From Mycocentrospora acerina (lineage: Eukaryota; Ascomycota; Dothideomycetes; Pleosporales): a stretch of 33,773 bases of DNA. Where the stretch lies: the NCBI GenBank assembly GCA_022701365.1, contig JAKUHH010000093.1, positions 1 to 33,773 of the forward strand, in the 5' to 3' direction. Position numbers and translations under genes: made by a program. The notes beneath the pieces were generated by a model. It was not told the DNA's origin, searched no databases, and was given only the letters and a program-made list of their open reading frames with translations. Of this stretch, positions 19,154 through 32,394 are shown one piece after another (position 1 is the stretch's first letter; each line of letters begins with the position of its first letter).

Positions 19154-21251
19154 CCGTGTCCGTGCACTCAATGCGCGGATTCACTCAATGCGCACCCATC
19201 GCCAAAACCATCTTAAGTAGAAATGAGGTTATTGAGCTACGCATAATTGCTCTTATTATAAGATTTTTTAGTAGATAGTATAGATAATATATGCGAAACT
19301 TTTGCTCTACTTAAATTTGCTTAGTAGCCTAATTGCACAGCCTCTTTGTAACTGTAGTAGTAGAGGTGCAGGAACAGCTTTATAAGACTTACTACTACCT
19401 AATACATCTACTACCTGTTTCCTGCGCTTAGTAGCTTGTTAAGGAGGCCTTAAAGCCTTCCTCTTACCCTTTTAGGATAATTAGAGAGCTTTTCTAGTGT
19501 TGTTCTCCTGTCTCTTATGCTCCTGTTTAGCTGCCTGCTTTGCCTTCTCCTTCTTCTTAACTGCCTTTGCTACCTCTCTTGCTACACGCTTCTCTTAAGC
19601 TATCTTTTCTAGATATAGCTTATAAGCTTTCTTAAGCTCTTTTGTATTAGCTTTTTAGAGTTAAAGCTCCTTTTCCTACTGCTCCTTTACTAACTAATAA
19701 ACACATGCTTCTTAAACCTTTCTTAGAGACTAGAAAACAGCACTACTATAGTACTCTTAACATTGTTGCAAATTAAGAGGCTTGCTATGCTTCTGCTGCC
19801 TCTTCTTAATAATAAGCACTTTTTAGAGCCCTTAGTTTTTAAGCTTAAGCAGCTTATTTTAAACTTAAAGGGAGTAAAGTGTTTAACTAAGCTTTTTAGC
19901 TTTTTCTATATTTTTATTAACTACTGCTTTGTGTAACAGCTTTTCTAACTTTCTCTAATTAGTCTTAATAAGAGGTAAGCCTTTTAGTAACTCCTGCTTA
20001 TCCTAAGTAAATCTTTTAAGTATCTTAGCTAGTTTAAATAGTAAGATGCCTGTTATCTTAAAAGACTTTAGTATTGTCTCTTTTTAAAAAGAGTGTTACT
20101 AAGCTCTCTAGAACAGAGGCAAGAAGTTACCTTTTTTAACTAAGAGGAGCCTCTAGCTATTGTAAAGGTAAGTTAAGAGCTCCTTTAAATACACTGTTAA
20201 GAGAGGCTTAAACATAGCTACATTAAGTAGCTAGAGCGTGTAAGTTAAGTAAGGAGGAAGGATAGCAACAAGGATTCTATTCTTATTATAGTAATCTAAG
20301 AAATCTATAGAAACGTAAGATTTATAGCTATTAAGGATAAGTAGCCTTTAAGATCTCCTTACCTTTGCTTTAGTATAGCAATTAAACACCTGCTTAAGCT
20401 AGGCAAGGCCTATATTATTATTAGTCTATCCTAAGAGTAATAAGCTAACAAAAATCTTGTGTTTCTTAGCCTTAATTGCCTTAACCTAGCTTAATTGTAT
20501 GCCCTTTTTAGCAGCCTTAAATATAAGTCTTAGCAGTAGGCTTAATCTATTTGCATATACACATGCTATAAGGGTTATCTACTTATGTAAGCTATCTTAG
20601 ATAGCTGCTGTAACCTCCTTTTTCTCCTACATTCTCCTGCTAAACACTTGTTTTAATTAGCTAGTAATACTAAGGAGAAAGCCTTTCTTATCTATATTAC
20701 ATATATTGCAGGGCATAATGTTATACTTATTAATTTTCTTGCCTAACAGGTTAAAATAGAGCTTATATTTAGCCCCTAAATTAGCCTTGTAGCAATTGTT
20801 GTCTATACTAGTTGTCTATTATAATGTAAGATAGTGTAAATTCTAGTTAATAAAGCGTGTAACCTAGCTCTTACTTACAGTCTCTTAAGCTACACATAAG
20901 GCAAAATTTTAAATTATCTCTTATATAGGTAGTAAGCCTTGCTTAGTAAGCCTTTCTATATATTTAATAAGCTCCTGCTTTTGTTATAGGCTAAGCTTTT
21001 AACGCGTAGATGCACTAGCTGCACGTAACGCTGTAATAGCTTAGTGCCTTTAAGTTAACGTTAAACGCACAACACTATACTTTTTAGCTATTTCTAAATA
21101 TAAAAAATCTTCTCCTAACTCTAGCGCTTTAATAGCATTAATTGCAGTCTTAATTAAGTTCATTTTGGTAGATTCACGTTGTGTTGAAGTTTAGGCTAGT
21201 TTCTGATGGGTGCGCATTAAGTGAATCCGCGCATTGAGTGCACGGACACGG
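19154..21251 (-). mobile_element. Fot1/pogo-like DNA transposon nested in Copia copy A
   Basis: A 2,098-bp element with 47-bp terminal inverted repeats (19154-19200 and 21205-21251, one mismatch) beginning CCGTGTCCGTGCACTCAATG. The TA target is duplicated at 19152-19153 and 21252-21253. Each end holds two direct copies of CACTCAATGCGC. Copies B (about 31445-31466) and C (16189-16212) of the Copia family are empty at this site. The transposase lies on the minus strand. Size, TA duplication and protein fit the Fot1 group of Tc1/mariner. Confidence 0.92.
19330..21163 (-). pseudogene. Fot1-like (DDE_1) transposase relic
   Basis: The minus-strand frame starts with ATG at 21163 (MNLIKTAINAIKALELGEDF), giving a psq-type helix-turn-helix. 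A CENPB-type DNA-binding region follows, with YIERLTKQGLLP and SKSWVTRFIN. Further on, near 20800-20680, is a block matching the Fot1 consensus around IDNNCYKA, LYFNLL and NIDKKGFLL. Many Gln, Arg and Trp codons have become stops, so the gene is dead. The first 40 or so codons are clean. The DDE catalytic acids cannot be read safely because of the mutations. Confidence 0.78.
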
Positions 21252-21329
21252 TACCTAGGGGAAAAAGTTGTTCTCCCTAGTTTAACTTATAATTAAAGTC
21301 TTAACTACCTTGCTCTATTATCTTATACT

Positions 21330-24300
21330 TGTAAAGTTTTAAAGGTTAAGAAGCTTAATAAAGCTTATAAGCTTTTATTTTAATAAGTATTTTATAAGTC
21401 TATCTGCTAGCATCTCTTTTATTAGTAGATAGACAATATTAAAAGATCTTTTTGCATGCTCCTAGCGTAGCCACATGTTTTATATGTCTACATAGCGCAG
21501 CTTAGTTGTTATTCTCTTGTTCCTCTCTACTACTAGTCTTATTATTTATTAATTATTATAGAAGATAGCCTATGCTTTATTTATTAGCTTAAGAGTTAAT
21601 TCTCTAAAGAATCTTTGCAGAGCTATTATTTCTTTTGCTATTTGCTCTAAGGTAAGTAACTCTGCTTCTGTTATTAAGGTAGTAACAGTAGGTTGTTAAG
21701 CTACTTTCTACATTATTGCCCCTCTAAAGAGCATAACAATGTATCTATAAGATAATCTTCTTATTTTAACATTATCTACAAATAATGTGTCTTTGTAGAT
21801 AGAGAGTTCTGCTCTTTTGTTGTTACTATATACAATAAATAGGTGCTGTAATTAATCTAAATAGATAATTACTCTATTTATTATTTCTAGGTGTTTATTG
21901 CTAGGGTTAGTAAGAAACTATAATAGTTAAGAAATAGCAAAGGCTACGTCTAGACAGAGCATAATAGCAGTGTATAAGACTAATCTTACTCTTTCTTAAT
22001 AGTCTTTTATCTCCTTCTTAGAAGCTTCCCTTGTGTGTTTAATAAGCTCTTCTACTAGAAGAGGAGTGTCTAAGAAGCTTCTAGTATTTGCTAAGTTAAA
22101 CTTGTTTGCTATTTTCTTAATATATATGTTATAGACTAGAGCAATTATTTAAGCTGCTCTATCTCTTATTACCTTTATTCCTAGGAACTACTAAACTAGA
22201 CCTTTTTTTTTAAGCTTATAGGCTTCTTTAATATAGTCTAAGAGCTTATAGGCTTATTGTGCGTAGCTTTGCCTAAAGATTAGTAGTATATTATCTATAT
22301 AGAATAGTAGTAAGATGCTCCTTTTTATATTAAAGAATAAGCATAGTTCTTCTTTTAAGAGTAGAAGCCTAAGCTAAGTTAGTTTATTTAAGAGCTTATT
22401 ATACTAAAGTAATAGAGAGTCTCTTAACTTATAGAGTGCTTATTTAAGTAATATATATTTACTTATTTTCTTATAGCTATCTAGCAAGTTATAGAGAACA
22501 GGACAATTAATATTTATATATGCGTTAAGAAACACACCTACAATGTTGTACTATAGTATCTCTAGATTAAACTCTGCTGCTATAGCTATAGCAAGCCTAA
22601 ATAATTAAGCAGCTAATATTATAGCATAGGTAGATTAAAGGGAGTCTTTCTCTTGTAAATCTCCTCTTGCTACTAACCTAGCTTTGCATTTAATAAAGTA
22701 GCTATCCTTATCTACTTTATAAGTAAATACTTATTTAAGTAGTAGTAGTTTATCTATTAAGGTTATATGCTCTACTTCTTCCTATGTGCTTTTTAAGAGT
22801 AGGGTATTAACTTCTTTATCTGCTACTTGCTTAAATAGAGCACTATATAGATAAGATATAAAGTTTCTCTATTTAGTAGGTTCTTTTAGTAATTTGCTTT
22901 AGTGTTATTTATTAGGTAGTGTTTGTTTATTAAGCAAGGCAGCTTGTACTACTAAGTAAACAGTAATTATTTCCTTACTCCTTATTACTAATAGTGTAAT
23001 ATATAAGAAGTACATATACACAGTGTTGTTAGAGTGCTCTTAGTAGAGCAAGGCATGTGTTTCTTATCTTTATTTACCTCTAAGTGCAGGAGTGTCTAAG
23101 GCTTCTCTCCTTATTCTCCTGCTTAATTATGTAAGTAGCCTAGGCTGCTTCTTAGTATATTTTCTTTTAGTAGGTTCTTCTGCTCTGTCTATTACTTTAG
23201 GAACAGTAGCTCTAGATTAAGTAGCAAGTTAAGAGCTAAGTTGCTTATTTATAATTAGGAGGTCTCCTTAAGTCTCTAGTATATCTAATCCTCTAGTTAA
23301 ATGCTTATCTTAAAGACTGCTAGTATGCTTATTATAGTCTTTGTTAATTAACCTGCTCTCTCTAGAATTACCTAGTTCTAGTGTTTGTTTTAGAGAGAGG
23401 AGCTTAGTGTAGCTACTTGTCTGCTCTATGTAGTTCCTTTGTAATAAGCTAGCTAAGCTTATTATATGCATAGTTGCTACTTAATCCTTATCTTAAGCTT
23501 CTAGCTAGCCTGCTATATGCTCTGTTTTAGGATTAGCTGCTCTCCTAATATTCTGTTTAGGGGGCATAAGAGGCTCTACTAAACCCTATATGCTTAATCT
23601 AATAAAGAAGTCCTCTAAGACATTATCTAAATATATTATTTCTTTTATATTTAGTATTATAATAAGCAGCTTAACTTCTTCTACTAGTAGTCCTGTAGAT
23701 TTATCCTTATAAAAGAGCTGCTTATTAAATATTATATTTCTTATAGTAATTACTTAATTAAGTACTAAGACCTATATTTTATAAATATTAGAAGCTTAGT
23801 AGCCTACTAGATATCTAATATAGCCTTAAGGTATTACTTTAAAGCCTCTCTTATTACATCTTGCTGCTCTTTCTTTATTTAAGAGATAAGTGCAGCAGCT
23901 GTACGCATATATGCTGCTCTAATTAAGGTGTAGATCTGCTATTGCATGTCTAACCTGCTCTAGTTAATAGTATTTAAAGTATTAAGTAAACTAAAGACTT
24001 AGTAGCTTATTTAGTAAGTGTAGTCTATTAGTATAAAATAGGCTTATATTATAGAGCTAAGTTGCTGCTTATATTATCTCTAGCTATAGTTTAGCAAGGA
24101 GATTAGTACTTATTATTATTTTAATAGATTTTGTAATAATCTCTTATCCTGCTCTTTCTGCTCTACTATTAGGTTAGTAAGTATATAGTAGAGTATTCTC
24201 TATTATAATTCTCTTACTCTCTATCTAATGCTTAAAATCTAATTTTCCTTTCTAAGGAAGTGTAGTAATATTATTATTTTATTATATTATACATATTTTT

Positions 24301-26243
24301 AGATTATACTATCTTAGAGCTAAGGCTGCAAAGCTCTTAAAGACTTGCATTATTTCTATAAGAGACTTTAATTATAGAGCATAAGTAAAGATTTTTCTAC
24401 TAAATAGTTCCTTAAGTAAGAGCATCTAGCACTTATATAGGTGTCTGTTTAGTATATTAAAAAGATCTTAAGCTATTCTTTAAAATAGGCAAGGTGCTCT
24501 TTCTCTAGGTCTCCTAGAAATAACCTATTTTGTGTATATAGTAGAGCAATGCTTATACTAGATATAAGGAGTTCCTTTAATAAGCATATTTTAAGCTGCT
24601 TTTACTAGAGCCCTAAGTGCTTCTAGTCTTAGATAGCTTAATTAAGCATGCTATAGGTCTTTTAAGTCTATTCTTAGATTTATAGTCTATAACTAAAGCT
24701 TCTTAGTTAGTATTATTATACTTATAACTATAGAGTAAAAAGTAAGAGGCTTATATTTAATAAATATAAAGTTATATTTGCGCTTAAGAGAGGTAACTAT
24801 AGTGCTCTCTGTAAAAGTTCCTATATATAAGGTAGTGTTTAATCTTAGAAACTATATACCTTTTTATACTAGATAAGCTTCTAAGATAATATTTAGATAA
24901 AAACCTTCTACTACTATACTATTTTAGAGCATTAGATCTTTAGTGTAAAGTCCTCTTATACTATAAAGTGCTCTTTTAATAAGTTAAGCTCTTATGCCTA
25001 CTATAAGAAAGGCTTAAGTTCCTGCTTTAATACATTCTGCTCTAGTTAACTCTTTAAAAGTGCCTAGTATAATAAGGTTTCTGTTATTTACTAAGTATAG
25101 AGCTGCTCTATTATTTAAGATAGTGCTATTTAATAGTAGATAAGCACTAAAATCTATAGTATTATAGACTCTGTTTTCTCTAGTAAGGAGCAACAGATCT
25201 ATAAGAGCTGCGCTTATACTACTAAGATAGTTTAACTTAGTTAAAAAAGGGATCTTTAGTCTTTATTTAGTAAAAGTAGCTTATAGAGCAGTATACTTTA
25301 GTAAAGCTAGCTTCTTAAGTATCTTTTATTTATACTTATAGCTAAGTTTCCTAGGTTTTCTAGTAGTAGCTGCCCTTAGTGTTAAGTATCTCTCTAGTAG
25401 CTACTTATATATTTCTTCTCTGTAAAGATAATATTAGTTATTTTTACCTTGTAGAGCACCTAATATATATTTCCTAGCAGGTTAACCTCTAAGTATAGCA
25501 AAAATACTAGTACTATTATTAGCTAATTACACAGTATGCTTATATAGGAGTAATAAGAAGATCTTTCTTACTTCTACTAAGCTTAGTATTTCTTTGTTTA
25601 ATGCTAAGTTTTATAAGATAGACTAGTGCATTACTTTAGCTTATTTAGGAGCTAGTTTAACTAAAACTGTGTCTAGGAAGTCTTAAGTAGCAAGCTAGCC
25701 TTCTACATCTAAAATTCTAAAGGCAGTAGCTTTAATGTATAAGAAGCTCTACTCTTTATACTATTTTTCTAGGCTTATAGTACTAAGTCTAGCTTAATTA
25801 AAGTAAGCTCTATATTCTGCTCTAACTAAGTTTGTAGAGCTAAAGTTAGAGGGGAATAGCTTAGTTTTAAGCTCTTTAACTAGTGCTCTAACTAATTAAT
25901 TAGTGCCTTAGATTAGAGTTATTATTACTAGTGCAAGGAGCTCCTAGGCTACTATTGCGTTAATCTAGTTTTAGATATTTTAAAGACTTACTCTCTTTTG
26001 TAACTATTTACTTATCTCTCTCTTATATTAGTTGCTTTCTCTAACTTTGTCTACTCTAACCTTATTAATTTCTAGATAGATTAGTTTAATTAATTAGATA
26101 TTGTTTTCTGTTATTCTATCTAGGTTAACTAGATCCTATACTCCTTTTTATTTTGCGTAGAATTAGAGCTAGATAAACTAGTAAGGCTAAGTTGCTCTAT
26201 TTTTAAGCTAGTAAGAGGTAGTTAGGAGCGTAGGTGTAGACAT
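21330..26243 (-). pseudogene. Gag-Pol polyprotein of Copia copy A (RIP-degraded)
   Basis: The minus-strand reading begins with ATG at 26243 (MSTPTLLTTS), about 100 bases after the 5' LTR. Ordered blocks are Gag (with a W-D-L-V-N type motif near 26140), the integrase C-terminal region near 23780-23840 (GYIRYLVGY), the reverse-transcriptase motif at 22301-22278 (YIDNILLI, from YVDDILLI), and RNase H at about 21740-21330. The RNase H block includes TEAELLALEQIAKEI, RLVVERNKR, TTKLRYVDI and EMLADRLIKYL. The domain order Gag-INT-RT-RH identifies Ty1/Copia. Stops at former Gln/Trp codons are frequent throughout. After RNase H, the element continues for about 1.3 kb (Fot1-like insertion excluded) before the 3' LTR instead of ending soon, as most Copia elements do. 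Confidence 0.85.
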
Positions 26244-26328
26244 TATGTATTTTAAACTAATTAGAGCGTCTAAATATATATATTCTAGCGTTTTTATAGT
26301 GCAAGGAGAAACATATTATAATTTTAAA

Positions 26329-26344
26329 GCACTAGGCTTATAAC
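26329..26344 (-). other. Primer-binding site of Copia copy A
   Basis: On the minus strand GTTATAAGCCTAGTGC directly follows the 5' LTR. It is the equivalent of the site at 16956 in copy B and probably pairs with the anticodon arm of initiator tRNA-Met. Confidence 0.6.
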
Positions 26345-26660
26345 TATTGTAGAAATAGGAGCTAGAATAATAGTATTTAGGTAATCTATTGTATAGACTA
26401 CTAGCTTGTCTATTTAAGTATTTTATCTCTATTATATACAATGCAATAAGGAGCTTAGTAGTTATTGTTACTAAGCGTACTTAATTTAACAAAGCAAGTG
26501 TAGCATAAACATTGTTATGTAGAGCAGCTAAGTAATAATTACCCTTCTGCTAGCTTAGTGCTAAGGTCTTTGTAATAGGCCACGTAAGTGTGGCTTGTTT
26601 ATGTAGCTGGTGAGCAAGACTCGTAAGCGAGGCTCGTGAGCAGGGCTCTGTTTTGTGACA
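26345..26660 (-). repeat. 5' LTR of Copia copy A
   Basis: A 316-bp LTR. On the plus strand it starts TATTGTAGAAATAGGAGC (one change from TGTTGTAG) and ends GCTCTGTTTTGTGACA. It is flanked by ATAAG, identical to the other end of the element. Confidence 0.92.
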
Positions 26661-29600
26661 ATAAGGTGAAAGCAGATAAAGTTAGATAAAATAACTAATA
26701 TAAGAGAGAGATAAGCAAATAGTAAGAAAAGAGAGTTAGTCTTTTAAATATCTAAAACTAGAATAATATAACAGTAGCTTAAGAGCTCTTTATACTAGTA
26801 AGAATTAACCTTAATCTAAGGCACTAATTACATAGTTAAATTACTATTAATAGAGCTTAAAACTAAGCTATCTCTCTCTAACTTTAGCTCTATAAACTTA
26901 GTTAGAGCAGAATATAGAGCTTATCTTAATTAAGCTAGACTTAGTACTATAAGCCTAGAAAAATAGTATAGAGAATAGAGCTTCTTATATATTAAAGCTA
27001 CTGCCTTTAGAATCTTAAAAGTAAAAGGCTACCTTACTACTTAAAATTTCTTAGATACAGTTTTAGTAAAACTAGCTCTTAAATAAGCTAAAGTAATATG
27101 CTAGTCTATCTTATAAAATTTAGGATTAAATAAAGAAATACTAAGCTTAGCAAAAGTAAGAGAGATCTTCTTATTACTCCTATATAAGTATACTGTATAA
27201 TTAGCTAATAATAGTATTAGTATCTTTCTTATACTTAGAAGTTAATTTACTAAGAGATATATATTAAGTGCTTTATATAGTAAAAATAACTAATATAATC
27301 TTTATAGAGAAGAAATATATAAGTAGCTCTTAGAGAGATGCTTAATACTAAAAGTAGCTATTACTAGAAAACTTAAGAAACTTAGCTAGAGGTATAAATA
27401 AAAGATACTTAAGAAGCTAGCCTTATTAAAGTACAATGCTCTATAAGCTGCACTTACTAAATAAAGACTAAAAATACTTTCTTTAACTAAGTTAAACTAT
27501 CTAAGTATTATAAGTGCAGCTCTTATAGATCTATTACTCTTTACTTAAAAAAATAGAATCTATAATGCAATAGATTTTTATGCTTATCTACTATTAAATA
27601 GTACTATCTTAAATAATAGAGTAGCTTTATACTTAGTAAAAAATAGAAACCTTTTTATACTAGGCACTATTAAAGAGTTAACTAGAGCAGAATAGATTAA
27701 AGACAGAACTTAAGCATTTTTTATAGTAAGTATAAGAGCTTAACTTTTTTAAAAAGCACTCTATAGTATAAATAGACTTTATACTAAAGATTTAATACTC
27801 TAAAATATTATAGTAGTAAAAGGTTTATATATAAATAGTATCTTAAAAGCTTATTTAATATAAAAATGTATATAGTTTTTAAGATTAGATACTACTTTAT
27901 ATATAAGAACTCCTATAAAAAGTAGTATAGTAGCTTCTTTTAAGTATAAAAATAACTTAATATTAATTAAATATAAGCTACTTACTTTTTCTTTATAGTT
28001 ATATATATAATAATACTAATTAAGAAGCTTTAGTTATAAACTATAAATCTAAGAATAGACTTAGAAGACCTTTAGTATACTAAATTAAGCTATCTAAGAC
28101 TAGAAGCACTTAAAGCCTTAGTATAAGTAGCTTAAAAGATACTTATTAAAATAACTCTTTATATCTAGTATTAGTATTGCTCTACTATACACACAAAACA
28201 GGTTATTTTTAAAAGACTTAAAGAAAGAGCACTTTACTTATTCTAAAAAATAGCTTAGAATCTGTTTAATATACTAAATAGGCACTAACATAAATGCTAG
28301 ATACTCTTACTTAAAGAACTATTTAGTAAAAAACTCTTTACTTATACTTTAAAATTAAAATCTTAACTAAAAATAAAATAAGTCTTTAAGAGCTTTATAA
28401 CCTTAGCTCTAAGATAGTATAGTCCAAAAATATATATAATATAATAAAATATTAATTTTAGTTTACTTTCTTAGAAAAGAAAATTAGACTCTAAATATTA
28501 GAACAAGAGTAAGAGAATAATAATAGAGAATAATCTCCTATACACTTACTAACCTAATAGTAGAGTAAAAAGAGTAAACTAAAATATTACTATAAACTCT
28601 ATTAAAATAATAATAAGTACTAATCTCTTTACTAAACTATAGCTAAAGATAATATAAGGTGTTACTTAGCTCTATAATATAAGCCTATTTTATACTAATA
28701 GACTATACTTACTAAATAAGCTATTTAGTCTCTAGTTTACTTAATACTTTAGATATTATTAACTAGAGCAGGTTAGATATATAATATTAAATCTATACCT
28801 TAATTAAAGCAGCATATATATATGTAGCTAATGCGCTTATCTTTTAAATAAAGAAAGAGTAGTAAGAAATAATAAAAAAGGCTTTAAAGTAATGCCTTAA
28901 GGCTATGTTAGATATCTAGTAAGCTATTAAGCTTCTAATATTAATAAAATGTTAGTATTAGTACTTATTTAAGAAATTACTATAAAGAATATAATATTTA
29001 ATAAGTAGCTTCTTTATAAAGATATATCTATAGAAATACTATTAAAAGAAGCTAAGCTTCTTATTATAATACTAAATTAAAAAATTATATTAGATAATAT
29101 CTTAGAAGACATCTTATTTAAATTTAGAATATAAAGTTTAGTAGAGCCTTTATACTATCTAAATAAAAGATTAAGAGTAAAGCTAATCTTAAAATAAAGT
29201 ATATAGCAAGCTAGCTAGAAGCTTAAAATAATAATTAAGTAATAACTATATTTAATAAGCTTAGCTATCTTATTATAAAAGAACTATACAGAGCAGATAA
29301 GTAGCTATGCTAAGCTTCTCTTTTTAAAATAAATACTATAACTAGGCATTTTAAAAAAGAGTAAGTTAAAAAATAAATACTATAATAAGTATACTAGCAG
29401 TTTTTAAGATAAGTAATTAACTAGAGAATTAGATATACTAAAGACTTAAAGAGACCTCTTAATAATAAATAAGTAACTAAGCTTTTAACTTACTATTTAA
29501 TTTAGAGCTACTATTCTTAAAGTAATAAATAGAGCAGAAGAACTTACTACAAGAAAAGATACTAAAAAGCAGCTTAACCTACTTTTAAGATTAAGTAAGA

Positions 29601-31463
29601 GAATAATAAGAGAAGCTTTACAAACTCTTATACTAAATAGTAAATAAAAATAAAGAATATATACTTTACTCTACTAAAAGTACATTTATAATGCTATATA
29701 TATACTTCTTATCTATTATACTATAAGTAATAAAGAGTAAAGAAATAATTACTATTTACTTAGTTGTAGAAGCTGCTTATCTAAAAAGTAAATACTACAT
29801 AATAAATAATACTAAAGTAAATTACTAAAAGAACTTACTAAAAAAAGAGATCTTATATTATTTCTATATAGTGCTCTATTTAAGTAAGTAGTAGATAATA
29901 AAGTTAATACTTTACTCTTAAAAGGCATATAAAAAGTAGTTAAGTATATAACTTTAATAGATAAACTGCTACTACTTAAAAAATTATTTAAATATAAAGT
30001 AGGTAGAAATAGCTATATTATAAAAAATAAAGCTAAGTTAGTAGCAAGAGAAGATCTATAAGAAATTAACTCTTTTTAATTTACTTATGCTATAATATTA
30101 ACTACTTTATTATTTAAGCTTACTATAGCTATAGCAGTAGAGCTTAATATATAGATACTATAGTATAATACTATAAGTGCATTTCTTAATATATTTATAA
30201 ATAGTAATTGCTTTATTTTCTATAACTTGCTAGATAACTAAAAGAAAAGAAGTTAATAAAAATTACTTAAATAAGCAGTTTATAAGTTAAGAGACTCTTT
30301 ATTACTTTAGTGTAATTAGATCTTAAATAAATAAACTTAGCTTAAGCTACTACTTTTAAAAGAAGAACTATGCATTTTCTTTAATAAAAAAAAGAGCACC
30401 TGACTACTATTTTATATAAATAATATACTACTAATCTCTAAGCAAAGCTTTATATAATAAGCTTATAAGCTCTTAAGCTATATTAAAGAAGCTAATAAGC
30501 TTAAAAAAATAACTTGTCTAGTAGTTTATAAAAATAAGAGTAATAAAAAATAGCGCAGCTTAAATAATTACTCTAATTTATAATAAATATATTAAGAAAA
30601 TAGCAAATAAATTTAAATTAGTAAATACTAGAAGCTTCTTAGACACTCTTCTTCTAGTAAAAGAGCTTATTAAATATATAAAAGAAATTTATAAGAAAGA
30701 GATAAAAGACTATTAAAAAAGAGTATAATTAGTCTTATATACTGCTATTATGCTTTACTTAGATATAGCTTTTGCTATTTTTTAACTATTATAGTTTCTT
30801 ACTAACTCTAGTAATAAGTAGTTAGAAAAAATAAATACATTTATTATTTATCTATATTAAATACAATACTTATCTATTATATAAAGTTATAATAAAAGAG
30901 CAGAACTCTCTATCTATAAAGATATATTTTTTGTAGATAATATAAAAATAAAGAGATTATATTAAAGATATATAATTATGCTCTTTAGATACATAAAATG
31001 TAGAAAGTAGTTTAGTAACCTACTATTACTACTTTAATAATAAAAGTAAAGTTACTTGACTTAGAATATATTGTAAAAGAAATAATAGCTTTATAAAGAT
31101 TCTTTAAAGAATTAACTCTTAAGCTAATATATAAAGTATAAGCTATCTTCTATAATAATCATTAAATAATAAAACTAGTAGTTAAGAGAAATAAAAGAAT
31201 AACTACTAAGCTGCACTATATAGACATAAAAAATATATAGCTATAATAAGAGTACATAAAAGGATCTTTTTATATTATCTATCTACTAATAAAAGAGATA
31301 CTAGCAGATAAAATTATAAAATATAAATTAAAATAGAAGCTATTAAGCTTTATTAAGCTTTCTAACTTTTAAAGTATTCTAAGTAAAAAATAATAAAGTA
31401 ATGTAGTTAAGACTAAAATTATAAGTTAAATTAAAAAGAGTAAATCTCTTCTCTAAGTAAATT

Positions 31464-32394
31464 TTAAGTTAAGAGATTAATAAGCTTATAAATAAGCTCC
31501 TTAGCCTGCTAGATATAAGCTAGGCAGCTACTATTACTACTACTACTACTACTACTACTACCCTGCTCTTCCTCTATCTCCTCCTCCTCTACTACCTGCT
31601 CTTCCTTCTCCTTATCTACTACCTGCTCTTCTTCTTCTGCTACTACACCCTTTAACTCCTAGAAGAACTTATCCTTTTACTTATTACTACTACTACTGCC
31701 TTGCTCCTTACTAACACTACTACTAACTTATTACTTTACTAATATTTCTTTTACTTTACTCTTTTTTAGTTTATCTAATGCTATATAGATAGTAAAATAA
31801 AAGTAGTAAAGCTTAGTAAGGTTAATATCTTTTTTTAGAGTAGGAAGAACATACTATAAAAATAGTAAAATAAAAGTAAGACTATTAAAATTAATAAGCT
31901 TAAAAAATATAGAATATATTAAAAGAGACTTATATAAGCTTATACTTATAGCTAGTACTAGAATACTAGTAGTAAGTACCTAGTAAAGAATTATAGTACT
32001 TACTAAGTAAGTATCTTACTAAAGTACTTTTTAAGTAAGTAAAGTAGGCTATAGTATAATAAGCACTACACTTACTATAGTAACTAAGTATAGTAAGAGT
32101 AGTAGAGGCTATAAGAGCAAAAGTAAGAGAAAGTGTAATATAAGGTATAGAGGTAAGAGTATTAGCAGGCACCTATAAGGGTAAGGACAAAGATATAAGA
32201 ATAAAAATGTAAGTAAACTTAGTGCATAAGCTACTACTATAAGTAGGCTTTACTTAAAGTATGCTTTTACTCTTTTAAAAAAGTATAGCAGTAAAGTTAC
32301 TATATATTAATATATAAGTAGTAGAGTAGGCAGAAGTATAGCTAAAAGCAGGTGTAGCTTAAGCTTAAGCAGATTTCTTATTCTTAGACTGCAT
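31464..32394 (-). pseudogene. Accessory antisense gene, copy B (RIP-degraded)
   Basis: Third copy of the gene, on the minus strand, again opposite to gag-pol. It starts with ATG at 32394 (ATGCAGTCTAAGAAT) and ends with TAA at 31466-31464. A 68-codon open frame at 32172-31966 is part of it and shows the Cys cluster with several Cys turned to Tyr (SYYSKCSAYYTIAYFTY). The Glu-rich tail lies at about 31690-31530. Same reading and boundaries as in copies A and C. Confidence 0.7.
31530..31560. repeat. ACT/TAC microsatellite
   Basis: Run of about ten TAC-type triplets within the accessory gene of copy B, the reverse complement of the GTA run in copy C. Confidence 0.85.

Larger units (their letters stand above)
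17572..26660 (-). mobile_element. Copia copy A, minus strand, complete, with a nested Fot1-like element
   Basis: Complete Ty1/Copia element. The 5' LTR is 26345-26660 and the 3' LTR 17572-17877, with the direct repeat ATAAG at 17567-17571 and 26661-26665. It lies in the Gag region of copy B. Net length without the Fot1-like insertion is 6,989 bp, well above the 5 kb or so usual for Copia. The surplus lies between RNase H and the 3' LTR and holds an opposite-strand gene. It is the least RIP-mutated copy, which fits its position as the youngest Copia insertion here. Confidence 0.92.
17057..31440 (+). pseudogene. Gag-Pol polyprotein of Copia copy B (RIP-degraded, interrupted)
   Basis: The reading starts at 17057, where copy A has ATG and this copy ATA, followed by the codons for STPMLLTTS. 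It breaks at 17208, resumes at 17525-17571 and continues from 26666. Recognisable blocks in order are Gag, the integrase C-terminal region around 28890-28950 (the counterpart of GYIRYLVGY in copy A), the reverse-transcriptase motif at 30413-30436 (YINNILLI, from YVDDILLI) and RNase H at about 31030-31400. Hundreds of codons for Gln and Trp are now stops. No frame of useful length remains, so the element cannot make its own proteins. Confidence 0.82.

Noticed and set aside
17572..26660. First read as a plus-strand Copia element, because the plus-strand ends look like TGTTGTAG...GTGACA and an open frame lies on the plus strand after the left LTR.
   Set aside because: RNase H, reverse transcriptase, integrase and Gag blocks all read on the minus strand, and the primer-binding site follows the right-hand LTR. 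The plus-strand frame is the antisense accessory gene.
31966..32172. A 68-codon minus-strand frame taken as a possible small membrane protein.
   Set aside because: It aligns with the Cys-rich part of the accessory gene of copies A and C; the hydrophobic look comes from RIP changing Cys and Ala codons.
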